DNA from: Alphaproteobacteria bacterium
GTDB taxonomy: Bacteria; Pseudomonadota; Alphaproteobacteria; Ferrovibrionales; Ferrovibrionaceae
Direction of reading: 5' to 3'
Length of the DNA stretch: 64,000 nucleotides
Assembly: GCA_026126165.1 (NCBI GenBank)
Contig: JAHCJR010000003.1
Location: 1-64,000 of the forward strand
This document shows positions 27,979 to 36,618 of the stretch, one piece after another. A program made the position numbers and the translations under genes. Position 1 is the first letter of the stretch. Every line of letters begins with the position of its first letter. The notes below the pieces were generated by a model. It ran no database searches. It was not told the DNA's origin and worked only from the letters and a program-made list of their open reading frames with translations.

Positions 27979-29204
27979 TTCGCTCCGCTCCCCGCGTCGG
28001 CCAGCGCAGGCAGGCGCCCGGCTGCGTCCGGACGCATGGCCAGGAGTTCATGTAGCCGGCTGGCCAGGATGGAGAGGATCAGGTCGTCGTAGCTCATGCC
28101 CTGCTCGTCGAGGCCGAGCGCGACCAGGTTGGTCGAATTGCCGTCGGGAACCTTGAGGTCCGGTTTGGGATTCGCTTCGAGGATATGCAGCTTGCCCTGC
28201 TCGTCGGCGCGCAGGTCTATACGGACGATCGTTTCCAGGTTGAAATCGAGATAGACGTGCCGGGCGAGCCGGCAGAGCCTGCGGCGCAGGAGCGCGTCCT
28301 GCGGCAGCGCGGCATCCAGCAGGCGTACCCGATCCGGCGTGATGGCGCGGTGATCCATCGAGGCGAAGATCGCCTCGCCGGGATCGAGAAGCCGTTCGGT
28401 CGGCGAAAGAACGAACGGCGTGCGTGACCAGAAGAGTTCCCCTTCACGGGCGACGACGGGGCCCATGACCGCGATGCAGAATTCGCGGCCGGGCAGGAAT
28501 CGCTCGATCAGGACCAGGTTGCGGCAGCTCGCCGCCACCTGGTCGACGGTCGCCCCCAGATCCTCCGTGGTCTCTGCCGTGTGAATGTTGAGCGATGCGC
28601 GGCCGGTCACCGGCTTGACGACGAACGGACCGTGATAGTCGCGGAAGGTTGCCCGGAAGCGCGAGTTCATCGCCGGCAAAAACCGGCCCCGATCGGGGTT
28701 CCAGACCATGAACTCCGCCGTCGGATATCCCAGTGCGACCAGTTCGCGCTTGAAGGCGTGCTTGTTGTCGAGCAGCGCCGCGTTGAGCGGATTGTGCCCG
28801 ACATAAGGCATGCCAAGCATCTCCAGCAGGGCGGGGGCATGGCAGACCGGGCTTAACCCCTGCAGCCCGCCGGTATTGAGCCAGACCAGATCGATATGCT
28901 CGCGCCGCAGCCGCTCCGGCAGCCGCATGTCCTCCGGCAGCGTCAGCGCCGCGCGCACACCGATCCGTCGCAAGGCGCCGGCAAGATCTTCGGCGACGGC
29001 AGCATAGCTCTTCCAGGATCTGGTCAGGCGGCCGGCATGGAGGACGGCTCCCGCCTCCGCGCGATCCCCGCCATGGACGACCGCGATGCGCAGCCGGGCA
29101 ATGGTCTGCGCGATCCGCTCGTGCCACTCCCTCGCCGGAAAGGGCTGGAGCCGGCGCATCTGGCGATCAGGAGATGGCCGTTGCAGATTGGCCGACTGGG
29201 ACAT
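27975..29204 (-). CDS. ATP-grasp ligase, D-alanine-D-alanine ligase-like
   Basis: A 409-residue cytosolic enzyme. A preATP-grasp domain (about 38-150, with LVWLNTGGLQG and YVGHNPLNAALLDNKH) precedes an ATP-grasp domain (about 165-395) with ATP-binding strands GPFVVKPVTG and LIERFLPGREFCIAVMG and the magnesium-site motif ILEANPKPDL. It is not a housekeeping Ddl: no mur or fts genes are near, and it is coupled by TTGA to the MFS fusion. Ligases of this type join a carboxylate to an amine at the cost of ATP, so it may build or modify a small peptide-like molecule that the MFS protein exports or senses. Product unknown. Confidence 0.8.
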   Translation of the reverse strand: MSQSANLQRPSPDRQMRRLQPFPAREWHERIAQTIARLRIAVVHGGDRAEAGAVLHAGRLTRSWKSYAAVAEDLAGALRRIGVRAALTLPEDMRLPERLRREHIDLVWLNTGGLQGLSPVCHAPALLEMLGMPYVGHNPLNAALLDNKHAFKRELVALGYPTAEFMVWNPDRGRFLPAMNSRFRATFRDYHGPFVVKPVTGRASLNIHTAETTEDLGATVDQVAASCRNLVLIERFLPGREFCIAVMGPVVAREGELFWSRTPFVLSPTERLLDPGEAIFASMDHRAITPDRVRLLDAALPQDALLRRRLCRLARHVYLDFNLETIVRIDLRADEQGKLHILEANPKPDLKVPDGNSTNLVALGLDEQGMSYDDLILSILASRLHELLAMRPDAAGRLPALADAGSGAN

Positions 29205-29305
29205 CCGGTTCCCTCGGTGCGATGCCGTGCATACAGGTTCGGGCAGGCCCGAACGGGCATTGTGGCGACCAAGGGTTTACACTCTGTTAGCCTCGCCGGC
29301 GGCGG

Positions 29306-31669
29306 TCACTTCTCCTTCAGGGTCCATACCCCGTCCCAGTCGGCGGGTGGGGGATGCTGCAGGCAATGGCTGCAGCGATCGACATAGATCGCGGCGACCC
29401 GGTCCGACTGGTTCAGCGCGAGCGCCTCCCGAAAGGCCGCACCGGCATCCCGCCATTGGCGCGCGCGATAGAGGTCGAGGCCGTGGGCGAAGCAGCGAAG
29501 GGCCGGTATCAGGTTGGGGAAGGTCTCCTCGGTATGATATCCGAGCGCTTCGTAGATCGTGGTCGGACGGCTCTTGCCCTTGACGCGGATCAGGTCGACC
29601 TCGCGAACGATGCCGGGCGCGCGGGCATTCACCAGGGTTTCGCCCGCCAGGAGGACCGACGTGCCGAAGTATTTGTTGGCGCCTTCCAGTCGTGCCGCGA
29701 GGTTGACGCTGTCGCCGATCACCGTGTAATCCATGCGCTTCATCGAGCCGATGGAACCGGCAAGGACCGGACCCGTAGCCAGTCCGATGCCGATCTCGAT
29801 CGCGGGCTGTCCCTCGGCCGCGCGCCGGGCGTTCAGGCGGCGCAATGCCCGCATCATCTCGTTGGCGACCGCCAGCGCATTGTCCGCGTCGGCGGCGCTC
29901 GCGATCGGCGCGCCGAAAGTCGCCATGATCGCATCGCCGATATACTTGTCGAGAATGCCGCCATGGCGAAACACGACCTCGACCATGTCGGAGAAGTATT
30001 CGTTCAGCATGCGCACGGTCTCGCGTGCCGTCATGCCTTCCACCAGGCTGGTGAATCTGCGGATGTCGGAGAAGAGCACCGTCGCGAGTTGGGAGGTGCC
30101 TTCCGTGACGCTTTCCCCCTCCGCGAGCAGGCGGTCTACGACCTCCTTTGCCATATACCGGGACATGGTGGAGCGGACGCGCTTCTCGCGGGTGATATCC
30201 TCGAAAACCAGCATATAGCCGATCACGGTGCCCTGCAGATCCCTGAGCGAGGTTGCAGTGAGATTGACCGAGGCCCGGGCACCGCCGGGCAGGATCAGGT
30301 CGGTATCGGCGGAAAAGTCACTCTCGCCGCTCTTCATCACTCGCTCGAGGCTGCGCATGATCCAGGGATTGATTTCCCCGAACACCTCTTCCGCCGGACG
30401 GCCTTCGATCCCGTCGCCGGTCAGGCGGAGCAGGCGCGCCGCGCTCTCGTTGACCTTGACCACGCGGCAGTTCCTGTCGAGCGTGAGAACGCCGTTGGTC
30501 AGCGATTTGAGGACACTTTCATTGTAGTTTTTCAGCTCAAGAACATCGGTAAAGAGTCGCGCGTTGGCGATGGCAATGGCGATCTGCGCGGAGAAGGCCT
30601 TCAGCCGGCGCACGCAGTGCGGCGTAAAGGGACCATCGCGCCGGTTGAGCACCTGCATGACGCCGATTTTGTCCCCAGCCTTGTCGCGCACCGGCAGGCA
30701 GAGAATGCTTCTGGTGCGGAATCCGGACCGCCGGTCGACGTGCTGGTTGAAACGGGGATCCAGGTAGGCATCGGCGATGTTCTCCACTTCGCCGCTGCGG
30801 AAGGCACTGCCGGCGATGCCCGTGCCGGCCGGCATGCGGATCTCCGCCAGGGCGGTTCCTCCGCCGGTCGCTACCTTGGACCAGAGTTCGTCTCGCACCG
30901 GATCGTGCAGGAACAGCGTGGCGCGCTCCGCATCGAGCAGTTCGGTGGTCGCCTGCACGATGCGACCGAGCAGGGTATCAAGTTGCAGGTCGGAGGAAAT
31001 CGCCTCGCTGATTTCCAGAAGCTGTGCTTCTTCCCGACGTGCCCGTTCCAGGCTTTCGTAGAGCCGCGCATGCTCCAGCGCCGCCGCAGCCTGGGCGGCG
31101 ATCGCTTCGAGCATGGCGCGGTCGGCCTGATCGAAGGTTCGCGACTGGCGGTTCAGGGCCTGCGCGACGCCGACGACGCGGGATGCGGGATCCTTGACCG
31201 GCACGCAGAGGATGTCGCGGGTGCGGAAACCGGAGCGGCGGTCGACCTCCGTATTGAACCGCGGATCGGCGTATGCGTCGGGAACGATTTCGGATTGCCC
31301 GGAACGAAATACCGCGCCTGCGATTCCGGCGCCGGCCGGTATGCGGATTTCCTCGATCCGCGTGCCGGCCATGACACGGGAGAAAAGCTCGTCCGATTCA
31401 GGGTCGTGCAGAAACAGGCTCGCCGTCTCGGCTTCCATGACCTCGGCGATCAATGCGACCATGCGCGGCAGCATGGTATCCAGGGGCAGGGTGGCTGGAA
31501 TCGTATTGACCACCTGCACCAATTGCGAGAGGCGCCGGATCGTCGATGCCGCACGCTCCGCCATCTCCGCGCCGCCGGATGCAAGCCCCTCGGCCAGTTG
31601 CCGCGCCTCTGCCGCATCCAGGCCGCGCGCGAACGCCAGATCGACAAGTTGCTCCGGAGATTTCGGCAT
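29306..31669 (-). CDS. GAF-GAF-PAS adenylate cyclase
   Basis: A soluble 787-residue signalling enzyme. Order: helical N-terminus (1-50), GAF1 (about 60-205), GAF2 (about 225-375), PAS (about 385-500), class III cyclase (about 520-710) and a TPR-like C-terminal tail ending near DWDGVWTLKEK. The GAF domains are close duplicates; both contain VDRRSGFRTR followed by ILC(V/L)PV(K/R)D. Metal aspartates are D535 (LFSDIRRF) and D579 (KYIGDAIMATFG); YTVIGDSVNLAARLEG indicates class IIIb. It should make cAMP under control of small cytosolic ligands or redox state. It heads the leftward operon; TAGAAT (plus-strand 31687-31692) is a possible -10. A 100-base gap separates it from the ATP-grasp gene. Confidence 0.9.
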   Translation of the reverse strand: MPKSPEQLVDLAFARGLDAAEARQLAEGLASGGAEMAERAASTIRRLSQLVQVVNTIPATLPLDTMLPRMVALIAEVMEAETASLFLHDPESDELFSRVMAGTRIEEIRIPAGAGIAGAVFRSGQSEIVPDAYADPRFNTEVDRRSGFRTRDILCVPVKDPASRVVGVAQALNRQSRTFDQADRAMLEAIAAQAAAALEHARLYESLERARREEAQLLEISEAISSDLQLDTLLGRIVQATTELLDAERATLFLHDPVRDELWSKVATGGGTALAEIRMPAGTGIAGSAFRSGEVENIADAYLDPRFNQHVDRRSGFRTRSILCLPVRDKAGDKIGVMQVLNRRDGPFTPHCVRRLKAFSAQIAIAIANARLFTDVLELKNYNESVLKSLTNGVLTLDRNCRVVKVNESAARLLRLTGDGIEGRPAEEVFGEINPWIMRSLERVMKSGESDFSADTDLILPGGARASVNLTATSLRDLQGTVIGYMLVFEDITREKRVRSTMSRYMAKEVVDRLLAEGESVTEGTSQLATVLFSDIRRFTSLVEGMTARETVRMLNEYFSDMVEVVFRHGGILDKYIGDAIMATFGAPIASAADADNALAVANEMMRALRRLNARRAAEGQPAIEIGIGLATGPVLAGSIGSMKRMDYTVIGDSVNLAARLEGANKYFGTSVLLAGETLVNARAPGIVREVDLIRVKGKSRPTTIYEALGYHTEETFPNLIPALRCFAHGLDLYRARQWRDAGAAFREALALNQSDRVAAIYVDRCSHCLQHPPPADWDGVWTLKEK

Positions 31670-31791
31670 CCGTTCCCCCGATCACGATTCTAGGGCGGAT
31701 CGCGGTCCGATGGAATCATTCTTAAGCGACTGTCCGGAGCCGACTGCATCCGCTCGCAACCGGTGGTGGCGCGAGGCGGGCAAATGCCTGC

Positions 31792-33060
31792 TCAACGCCG
31801 CTCGAAGTCGATCCTTTCGTCGACGGGCTTGCCCAGCAGATGGCGGCGCAGGGAATCGAGAGCCATTTCGCCGGCGCCGAGGCGCAGCCAGTCGCGGCCG
31901 CCAAGCATGCGGGCACTGCGGCCAATGGTGCCGGCGGAGGAAGCGATGCCAATGAAGATGTCGCCGCCGAATTCGACGCCATCCTTGTCTCCATCAGGGA
32001 GGACCAGGGCGGCAAGTGCATGACTGGCGCCGGTCGTCTCCCGTAGCGCGCCTGCGATCGCCTGTGCCGTCCCGGCATCGGTCGTCGCGTCCTTTGCCGG
32101 AGCGAGGTTGCAGGCGACGCGAAGTTCGGCCACTTCCAGCGCCGCAAGGGCGCGGCGGAAAATGCCGCGGGCGGCTTCGAGGGGAGCGATGCGTGCGGCG
32201 ATGGCGCCACCGGTGAAGGTTTCCGCAAGGGCGAGCGAGCCGCCCTCGCGCCGCAACCGGTCCAGGATGACGCTTTCCATCGTCTCGTCGTCCTCGGCGA
32301 CGATGAAGTTGCCGAGCCGCCGGCGTACTTCCGCTTCGACCGGCACCAGGGCGACGGCAAGAGCTTCCGCATCGGCTCCCCGCGCCGCCAGTTTGGTCTC
32401 GAGCTGTGGGTAATGCGCCTGGAAACCGATCTTGACCAGTCCCTCCGGTGCCAGGCGCTCGACACCGGACAGCATCTCATCGACCCGGGACTCACCCAGT
32501 CCGAATGTGTGGAAACGTTTGAGGCGGATGGCGTGCTGCCCGCCACCGGCGGCGAGCAGGCGCGGCAGGATCTGTTCGTCCAGCATGCGACGCAGTTCCC
32601 GCGGCACGCCGGGCGTAAAGAAGAACCGCGCTCCGCCGATCCGCATGGCGAAGCCACAGGCGGTGCCGATCGGGTTGTCGAGCAGCTCCGCGCCGGCAGG
32701 GAGCATCGCCTGTTTGCGGTTGTTCGCCGGCATGACGCGACCCCGCCGCCGGTAATAATCCTCCATCCGCGCGAACCAGTCCGCGTTCAGCACCAGCTCG
32801 ACACCTGCCGCCCGCGCCGCAATCTCCTGCGAGAGGTCGTCGACGGTGGGACCAAGTCCGCCATTGACGATTACCGCCTGCGCGCGCGCGGCGGCGCGCG
32901 CGAAGGCATCGAGCAGGTTCCGCCGGTCGTCGCCGACCGTCGTGCCCCATTCGACGCCGAGGCCAACCTCGTGCAAGCGACGTGCGATATGGCTGTAATT
33001 CGTGTTGATGGTCTTGCCGGAGAGAATCTCGTCGCCGGTACAGATGATCTCGATACGCAT
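31792..33060 (-). CDS. cinA: CinA-like protein: molybdopterin-binding domain plus degenerate PncC domain
   Basis: A 422-residue protein. The N-terminal MoCF-like domain (about 1-170) is well conserved: CTGDEILSGKTINTN, NGGLGPTVDDLSQE and NPIGTACGF. A KH-like middle segment follows. The C-terminal NMN-amidohydrolase (PncC) domain normally opens with AESCTGG and later carries Tyr and Lys catalytic residues in a G-V-x-Y-S-N-x-x-K stretch. Here it reads AETFTGG (279-285) and the Tyr/Lys stretch is replaced by alanine-rich sequence, so deamidase activity is doubtful. The N-terminal ADP-ribose pyrophosphatase-like function may remain. It is read in the same direction as the AsmA gene, after a hairpin. 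Confidence 0.85.
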   Translation of the reverse strand: MRIEIICTGDEILSGKTINTNYSHIARRLHEVGLGVEWGTTVGDDRRNLLDAFARAAARAQAVIVNGGLGPTVDDLSQEIAARAAGVELVLNADWFARMEDYYRRRGRVMPANNRKQAMLPAGAELLDNPIGTACGFAMRIGGARFFFTPGVPRELRRMLDEQILPRLLAAGGGQHAIRLKRFHTFGLGESRVDEMLSGVERLAPEGLVKIGFQAHYPQLETKLAARGADAEALAVALVPVEAEVRRRLGNFIVAEDDETMESVILDRLRREGGSLALAETFTGGAIAARIAPLEAARGIFRRALAALEVAELRVACNLAPAKDATTDAGTAQAIAGALRETTGASHALAALVLPDGDKDGVEFGGDIFIGIASSAGTIGRSARMLGGRDWLRLGAGEMALDSLRRHLLGKPVDERIDFERR

Positions 33061-33109
33061 CGGGGGTCCTGGGCGCTGATAGACACGGCAGGGCGATGTC
33101 GCCGGGGGA

Positions 33110-33138
33110 CATGGCCGCCCGGTTCGCGGGCGGCCATG
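33110..33138 (-). terminator. GC-rich hairpin between the AsmA and CinA genes
   Basis: A perfect 12-base inverted repeat (CATGGCCGCCCG and its complement, 5-base loop) lies 47 bases beyond the AsmA stop on the leftward strand. It lacks a clear T-run, so it is a possible terminator or 3' mRNA stabiliser rather than a textbook intrinsic terminator. Confidence 0.5.
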
Positions 33139-33185
33139 CTTACTCCACGCCGGAGATTTGCGCCAGAACCGTCGCCGTCATCCGC

Positions 33186-36100
33186 TCAGAACGGACTCCG
33201 GATGCTGGGCAGGCGGATGCCGCCAGTGGGCGGCTTCTGCTCGGTCTGCGTCTCGGGCTTCTTCTCCTCGGTGCTGCCTGAAGGCGCCGCAGGCGCGGCC
33301 GGCGCCGGTTGCAGGACGCGCGGCAGCAGCCCGCCAGCTCCTCCCGTCGCCGGCGCGCCCGAGCCTGTGCCCGGAAGCTGCGGGATCGACGGCAGCGCAC
33401 CGCCGGCGCCGCCGATTGCGCCGGCACCCGGCAGGCTGATACCGAGATTCTGCCCGAGATCGCGGAACTCCTTCGGCATGTTCGCCAGACGTTGCGGGTC
33501 CTTGGCCGCCTCGGCGAAGACGCTCTTCCAGTCGACGCCGTAGGTCGGTTCGTCCCACGAACCCTGGACGCTGACCGGGATCGGCAGACCGGCCAGCGGA
33601 TCGCTGGCGCCCTGGCCCTGCAGGGACGCGACGAGCTTCGCCTCCACCTTGTAGTCCACCGTGCGCGGCGGCATGGGAACGACGCCGCCGCCGGAAAGGC
33701 GGACGAGCGGCGCCAGCATCTGCAGGTCGCGGTTCTCCAGCACGCCGTCCTTGATCGTGTAGCTGCCGGAGAGTTCGGCAAAGTCGGTCTTCTCTTCACT
33801 GGACTGCGAGAAGCCGAGCGTGCGGGCGCGGCGCAACGTATTGGCAATGTTGATGCCGTGGATCGCCCCGTCGCGGAACATGAACCGGCCCTTGCCGTTC
33901 AGCGCCTCGACAAGCTGCTTCTGGTTTGCGCCGGCGGTCTTGCCGTCGGTCTCGAATTCCAGCGTTCCGCTCAGCCGGTCGGTGCCGGCGAAGGTCTTGA
34001 GCACCGGACGCGCCTGGACGCCGGACAGCTTGATGTTGTAGTCGGCCGCCGCCGCCTGTTTCGAGCCGTCGAGCAGGGCCTGAAGCTGCAGCGTGCCGCC
34101 GGCCAGTTTCATCTGCTCGACGACAGCCTTGAGCACGCCCTTGTCGATGGCAACCGTGACTAGCGCATCCTGGACGTCCACCTCGCCATAGCGCAGCTTG
34201 CCGATCCTGAGCTTCGCCGTGCCCTCGTTCTCGCGCAGTGCCGAAAGCTCGATCGGGTCTTCGCTCCAGCGCCCGGGCGTTTTCTGGGCTGGCTGCGCCG
34301 GCGCGGCCTGCGGGGTCGGCTTGGTATCCTTCGCGGGCGGCAGGTAGGCATTGAGGTCCGCCTCGGTGATCTCCACATCCGCATCGAAACGCCGCGGCAT
34401 GGCTGTGAGATCGATACCGCCGGTCGCCTTCACCCTGATTGCCTTGCCGTCGATGGTGGCTTCCCGCAGCGTCGCCTTGGTTCCGCCACCGGCGAAGGTC
34501 GCCTTGACACTAAGCGGGCCGGGATCGGGCTGCTCTTTCGGCAACGGATTGCCGACCCAGGCGAGAAGCTGGCCGACCGAGGGAATGTCGAGCTGAAGCT
34601 GCCCGTCGGCGCCCGGCGCCGGCTGGAGCTGCAACGCGCCATCGTAACCGAGTTTCACCCGGCGCGAATCGACGGCGAGCTTGAGCGGCCATTTCTCGGC
34701 CGAAAGGGCCTTCTCCAGTGGGTCCGTGACCAGCGAAAATGCGACATCCTCGCGATTGAACTGCAGCGAGCCTTTGACGCTGGTATTGCCGGCTCCGCCC
34801 GGCAGGTCGACGGCCAGATCGAACTTCGAGAGCGTGCCGGCCGGGCTGCGTGCATCCATTCCGGCAAGCGAGGCGGTGAGCGCCGCCTTCATGCCGCGCA
34901 CCAGGGCACGCGGACTGCGTCCGCTCGCCTGCGCATCGAGCGAAAGATTGGCGATGCCGGTGACGGCCGCGTCCGCGCCCTGGGCGGCACGGGCAAGCGC
35001 GCCGACATTGACCTTGTCGACGTTGAGCTTGCTGGCGAGCGAGAGCGCATCGCTCGCCGCGTTCAGGTCGAGATTGCCGGTGACGTTACCGCCATAGAGG
35101 CGCAACTCCGCGAGCCTGGCCGCGATGACGCCGTTCTTCCCCGTGGCATCGAGCGCGATCCGTCCGACCTCGTAGCCGACCGCCTTGATGCCGCCGATGG
35201 CGACCTTGACGTCAAGGTCGAACTGCTTCAGCGCCGAAAGATCGATCGGATCGTCGGGCAGGAGCTGCATCGGCGTGCGCGCCGGCTGCGGGTCGCGGCG
35301 TGCCGGCTGCACCACCGGCGGCGCGGATCTGTCCGCCGGCGGCAGATAACGGTCCAGGTCCAGCACGCCCGCCGTGAGATTGAGCGCAACGCGACGGGTC
35401 TGTCCGGAGAAGTCGAGCTCGCCCGTCGCCTGGGCCTGCAGGCCGGTTCCCTCCAGGGTGAAGGTCTTGAGCAGGGTCCTGGCGTCGCGGCCCTCGAACT
35501 CTGCGCGCATGACGAAGCGTCCCGGATCCTGCTGGCCCGCCGGCAGTGGCCGGCCGAGCCAGCTTGCGAGCCGGCCGGCGGAGGGCACGTCGAGATCGAA
35601 CTTGCCATCGACCGTCGGCACCTTGGCCAACCGGACCGCGCCGTCGTAGGCGAGCTTGATGTCGGGCGCGTCCAGGCTGGTCTGGATCGTGGTGCGCTGC
35701 GCGCCGAGCAGCGCGCCCGGCGTCGACAGCGCGGTCTTCAGCGTCAGCGGTTTCTCGTTCAGGACGGTCTGCAGGTCGAGTTGGAAGGGCTTTGAGAAGT
35801 TCTCGAGCACCGCCTTTATGTTGAGTGTCTTGGCGGTGATCTTCTGCCCGGTGCGGGCGTCCGTGAAGGTAATCAGCCCGTCGGTCAGCCGGACGTTCTC
35901 CAGCACCAGGTCCGATATCGGCAAACCGCCCCCGCCATCGGAGGCAGGTGCGGGCGCGGCTGCGGGCTTCGCCGGATCGGCGGCGCCGGCAAAGACCCAG
36001 TTGGGGCGTCCTTGCCGGTCGATCTCGAGATGGAGTTCGGGCTTGGCGATGATGAGTTCCCGGACCTCGACCTTGCGGCCGATCAGCGGGAAGAGGGCGA

Positions 36101-36374
36101 GCCGGCCCTGGACGTGGCCGAGCGAGAACATCTGCTGGTTGGCCGCCCCCGGCGCATTGGAAAGACGCACATCGGCGAGGCGGAACGATATGTCGGGGAA
36201 GATCGACACGTCGATATTGCCGTCGATCGCCAGATCCCGCCCGGTGGCGGACTTCACCGCCTCGGCGATGTCGGCCTTGTAATTGTTCCAGTTGATGAAG
36301 CGGGGAACCGCGACGACGGCGACCGCGAGCAGCACGATCAAGCCGACCACGCCAATGAGTATCTTCTTGATCAT
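33186..36374 (-). CDS. AsmA family protein with internal duplication
   Basis: A 1062-residue inner-membrane-anchored protein: one N-terminal helix (about 5-25, MIKKILIGVVGL), then a long periplasmic body. The AsmA signature is at 26-75 (RFINWNNYKADIAEAV, GNIDVSIFPDISFRLADVRLSN) and the conserved C-terminal region lies near 800-960. Family members are thought to move or balance lipids between membranes. Residues 241-347 align without gaps to 575-681 (LAYDGA with LGYDGA, RYLPPA with AYLPPA), so the central 334 residues have been duplicated; this makes it longer than classic AsmA (about 600). The C-terminus is a glycine/proline-rich tail. ATG 36374 has GGGGAG nine bases upstream. Confidence 0.88.
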   Translation of the reverse strand: MIKKILIGVVGLIVLLAVAVVAVPRFINWNNYKADIAEAVKSATGRDLAIDGNIDVSIFPDISFRLADVRLSNAPGAANQQMFSLGHVQGRLALFPLIGRKVEVRELIIAKPELHLEIDRQGRPNWVFAGAADPAKPAAAPAPASDGGGGLPISDLVLENVRLTDGLITFTDARTGQKITAKTLNIKAVLENFSKPFQLDLQTVLNEKPLTLKTALSTPGALLGAQRTTIQTSLDAPDIKLAYDGAVRLAKVPTVDGKFDLDVPSAGRLASWLGRPLPAGQQDPGRFVMRAEFEGRDARTLLKTFTLEGTGLQAQATGELDFSGQTRRVALNLTAGVLDLDRYLPPADRSAPPVVQPARRDPQPARTPMQLLPDDPIDLSALKQFDLDVKVAIGGIKAVGYEVGRIALDATGKNGVIAARLAELRLYGGNVTGNLDLNAASDALSLASKLNVDKVNVGALARAAQGADAAVTGIANLSLDAQASGRSPRALVRGMKAALTASLAGMDARSPAGTLSKFDLAVDLPGGAGNTSVKGSLQFNREDVAFSLVTDPLEKALSAEKWPLKLAVDSRRVKLGYDGALQLQPAPGADGQLQLDIPSVGQLLAWVGNPLPKEQPDPGPLSVKATFAGGGTKATLREATIDGKAIRVKATGGIDLTAMPRRFDADVEITEADLNAYLPPAKDTKPTPQAAPAQPAQKTPGRWSEDPIELSALRENEGTAKLRIGKLRYGEVDVQDALVTVAIDKGVLKAVVEQMKLAGGTLQLQALLDGSKQAAAADYNIKLSGVQARPVLKTFAGTDRLSGTLEFETDGKTAGANQKQLVEALNGKGRFMFRDGAIHGINIANTLRRARTLGFSQSSEEKTDFAELSGSYTIKDGVLENRDLQMLAPLVRLSGGGVVPMPPRTVDYKVEAKLVASLQGQGASDPLAGLPIPVSVQGSWDEPTYGVDWKSVFAEAAKDPQRLANMPKEFRDLGQNLGISLPGAGAIGGAGGALPSIPQLPGTGSGAPATGGAGGLLPRVLQPAPAAPAAPSGSTEEKKPETQTEQKPPTGGIRLPSIRSPF
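34332..34652 (-). repeat. AsmA internal repeat, copy 2 (residues 575-681)
   Basis: Encodes a 107-residue stretch that aligns without gaps to residues 241-347 at an offset of 334. Conserved anchors are YDGA, DIPS-G-L-AW-G-PLP, QPDPG and AYLPPA. Confidence 0.7.
35334..35654 (-). repeat. AsmA internal repeat, copy 1 (residues 241-347)
   Basis: Counterpart of the repeat at 34332-34652. Anchors are YDGA, DVPS-G-L-SW-G-PLP, QQDPG and RYLPPA. Each copy is followed within about 30 residues by DPI(D/E)LSAL. Confidence 0.7.
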
Positions 36375-36618
36375 GTCGCAATCTCCCCGGAATGGGCGCC
36401 GCGCGAAGAAACAGGCGTATCCTCGCGAGGGCGCCGGATGTGACGCTGCGCTGCGGGTTCTGCGAATGCCCGATTGTCCCGCCGGCGGGCGAGAAGGGCC
36501 GGACGCAGGATCGTTCCGCGAACGGAACCCCTGCCAGGCCATATTGATCGATCAACCCCTTGAAAAAATTATCGCCGCGGCTGCTTCCGCGCGCAAGCGC
36601 TACGTGGTGCCGGGGGCC

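Noticed and set aside
25904-28051. Long second frame through the MFS fusion on the same strand
   Set aside because: Arginine/glycine-rich low-information protein without hydrophobic helices; the other frame shows clear sensor and MFS helices.
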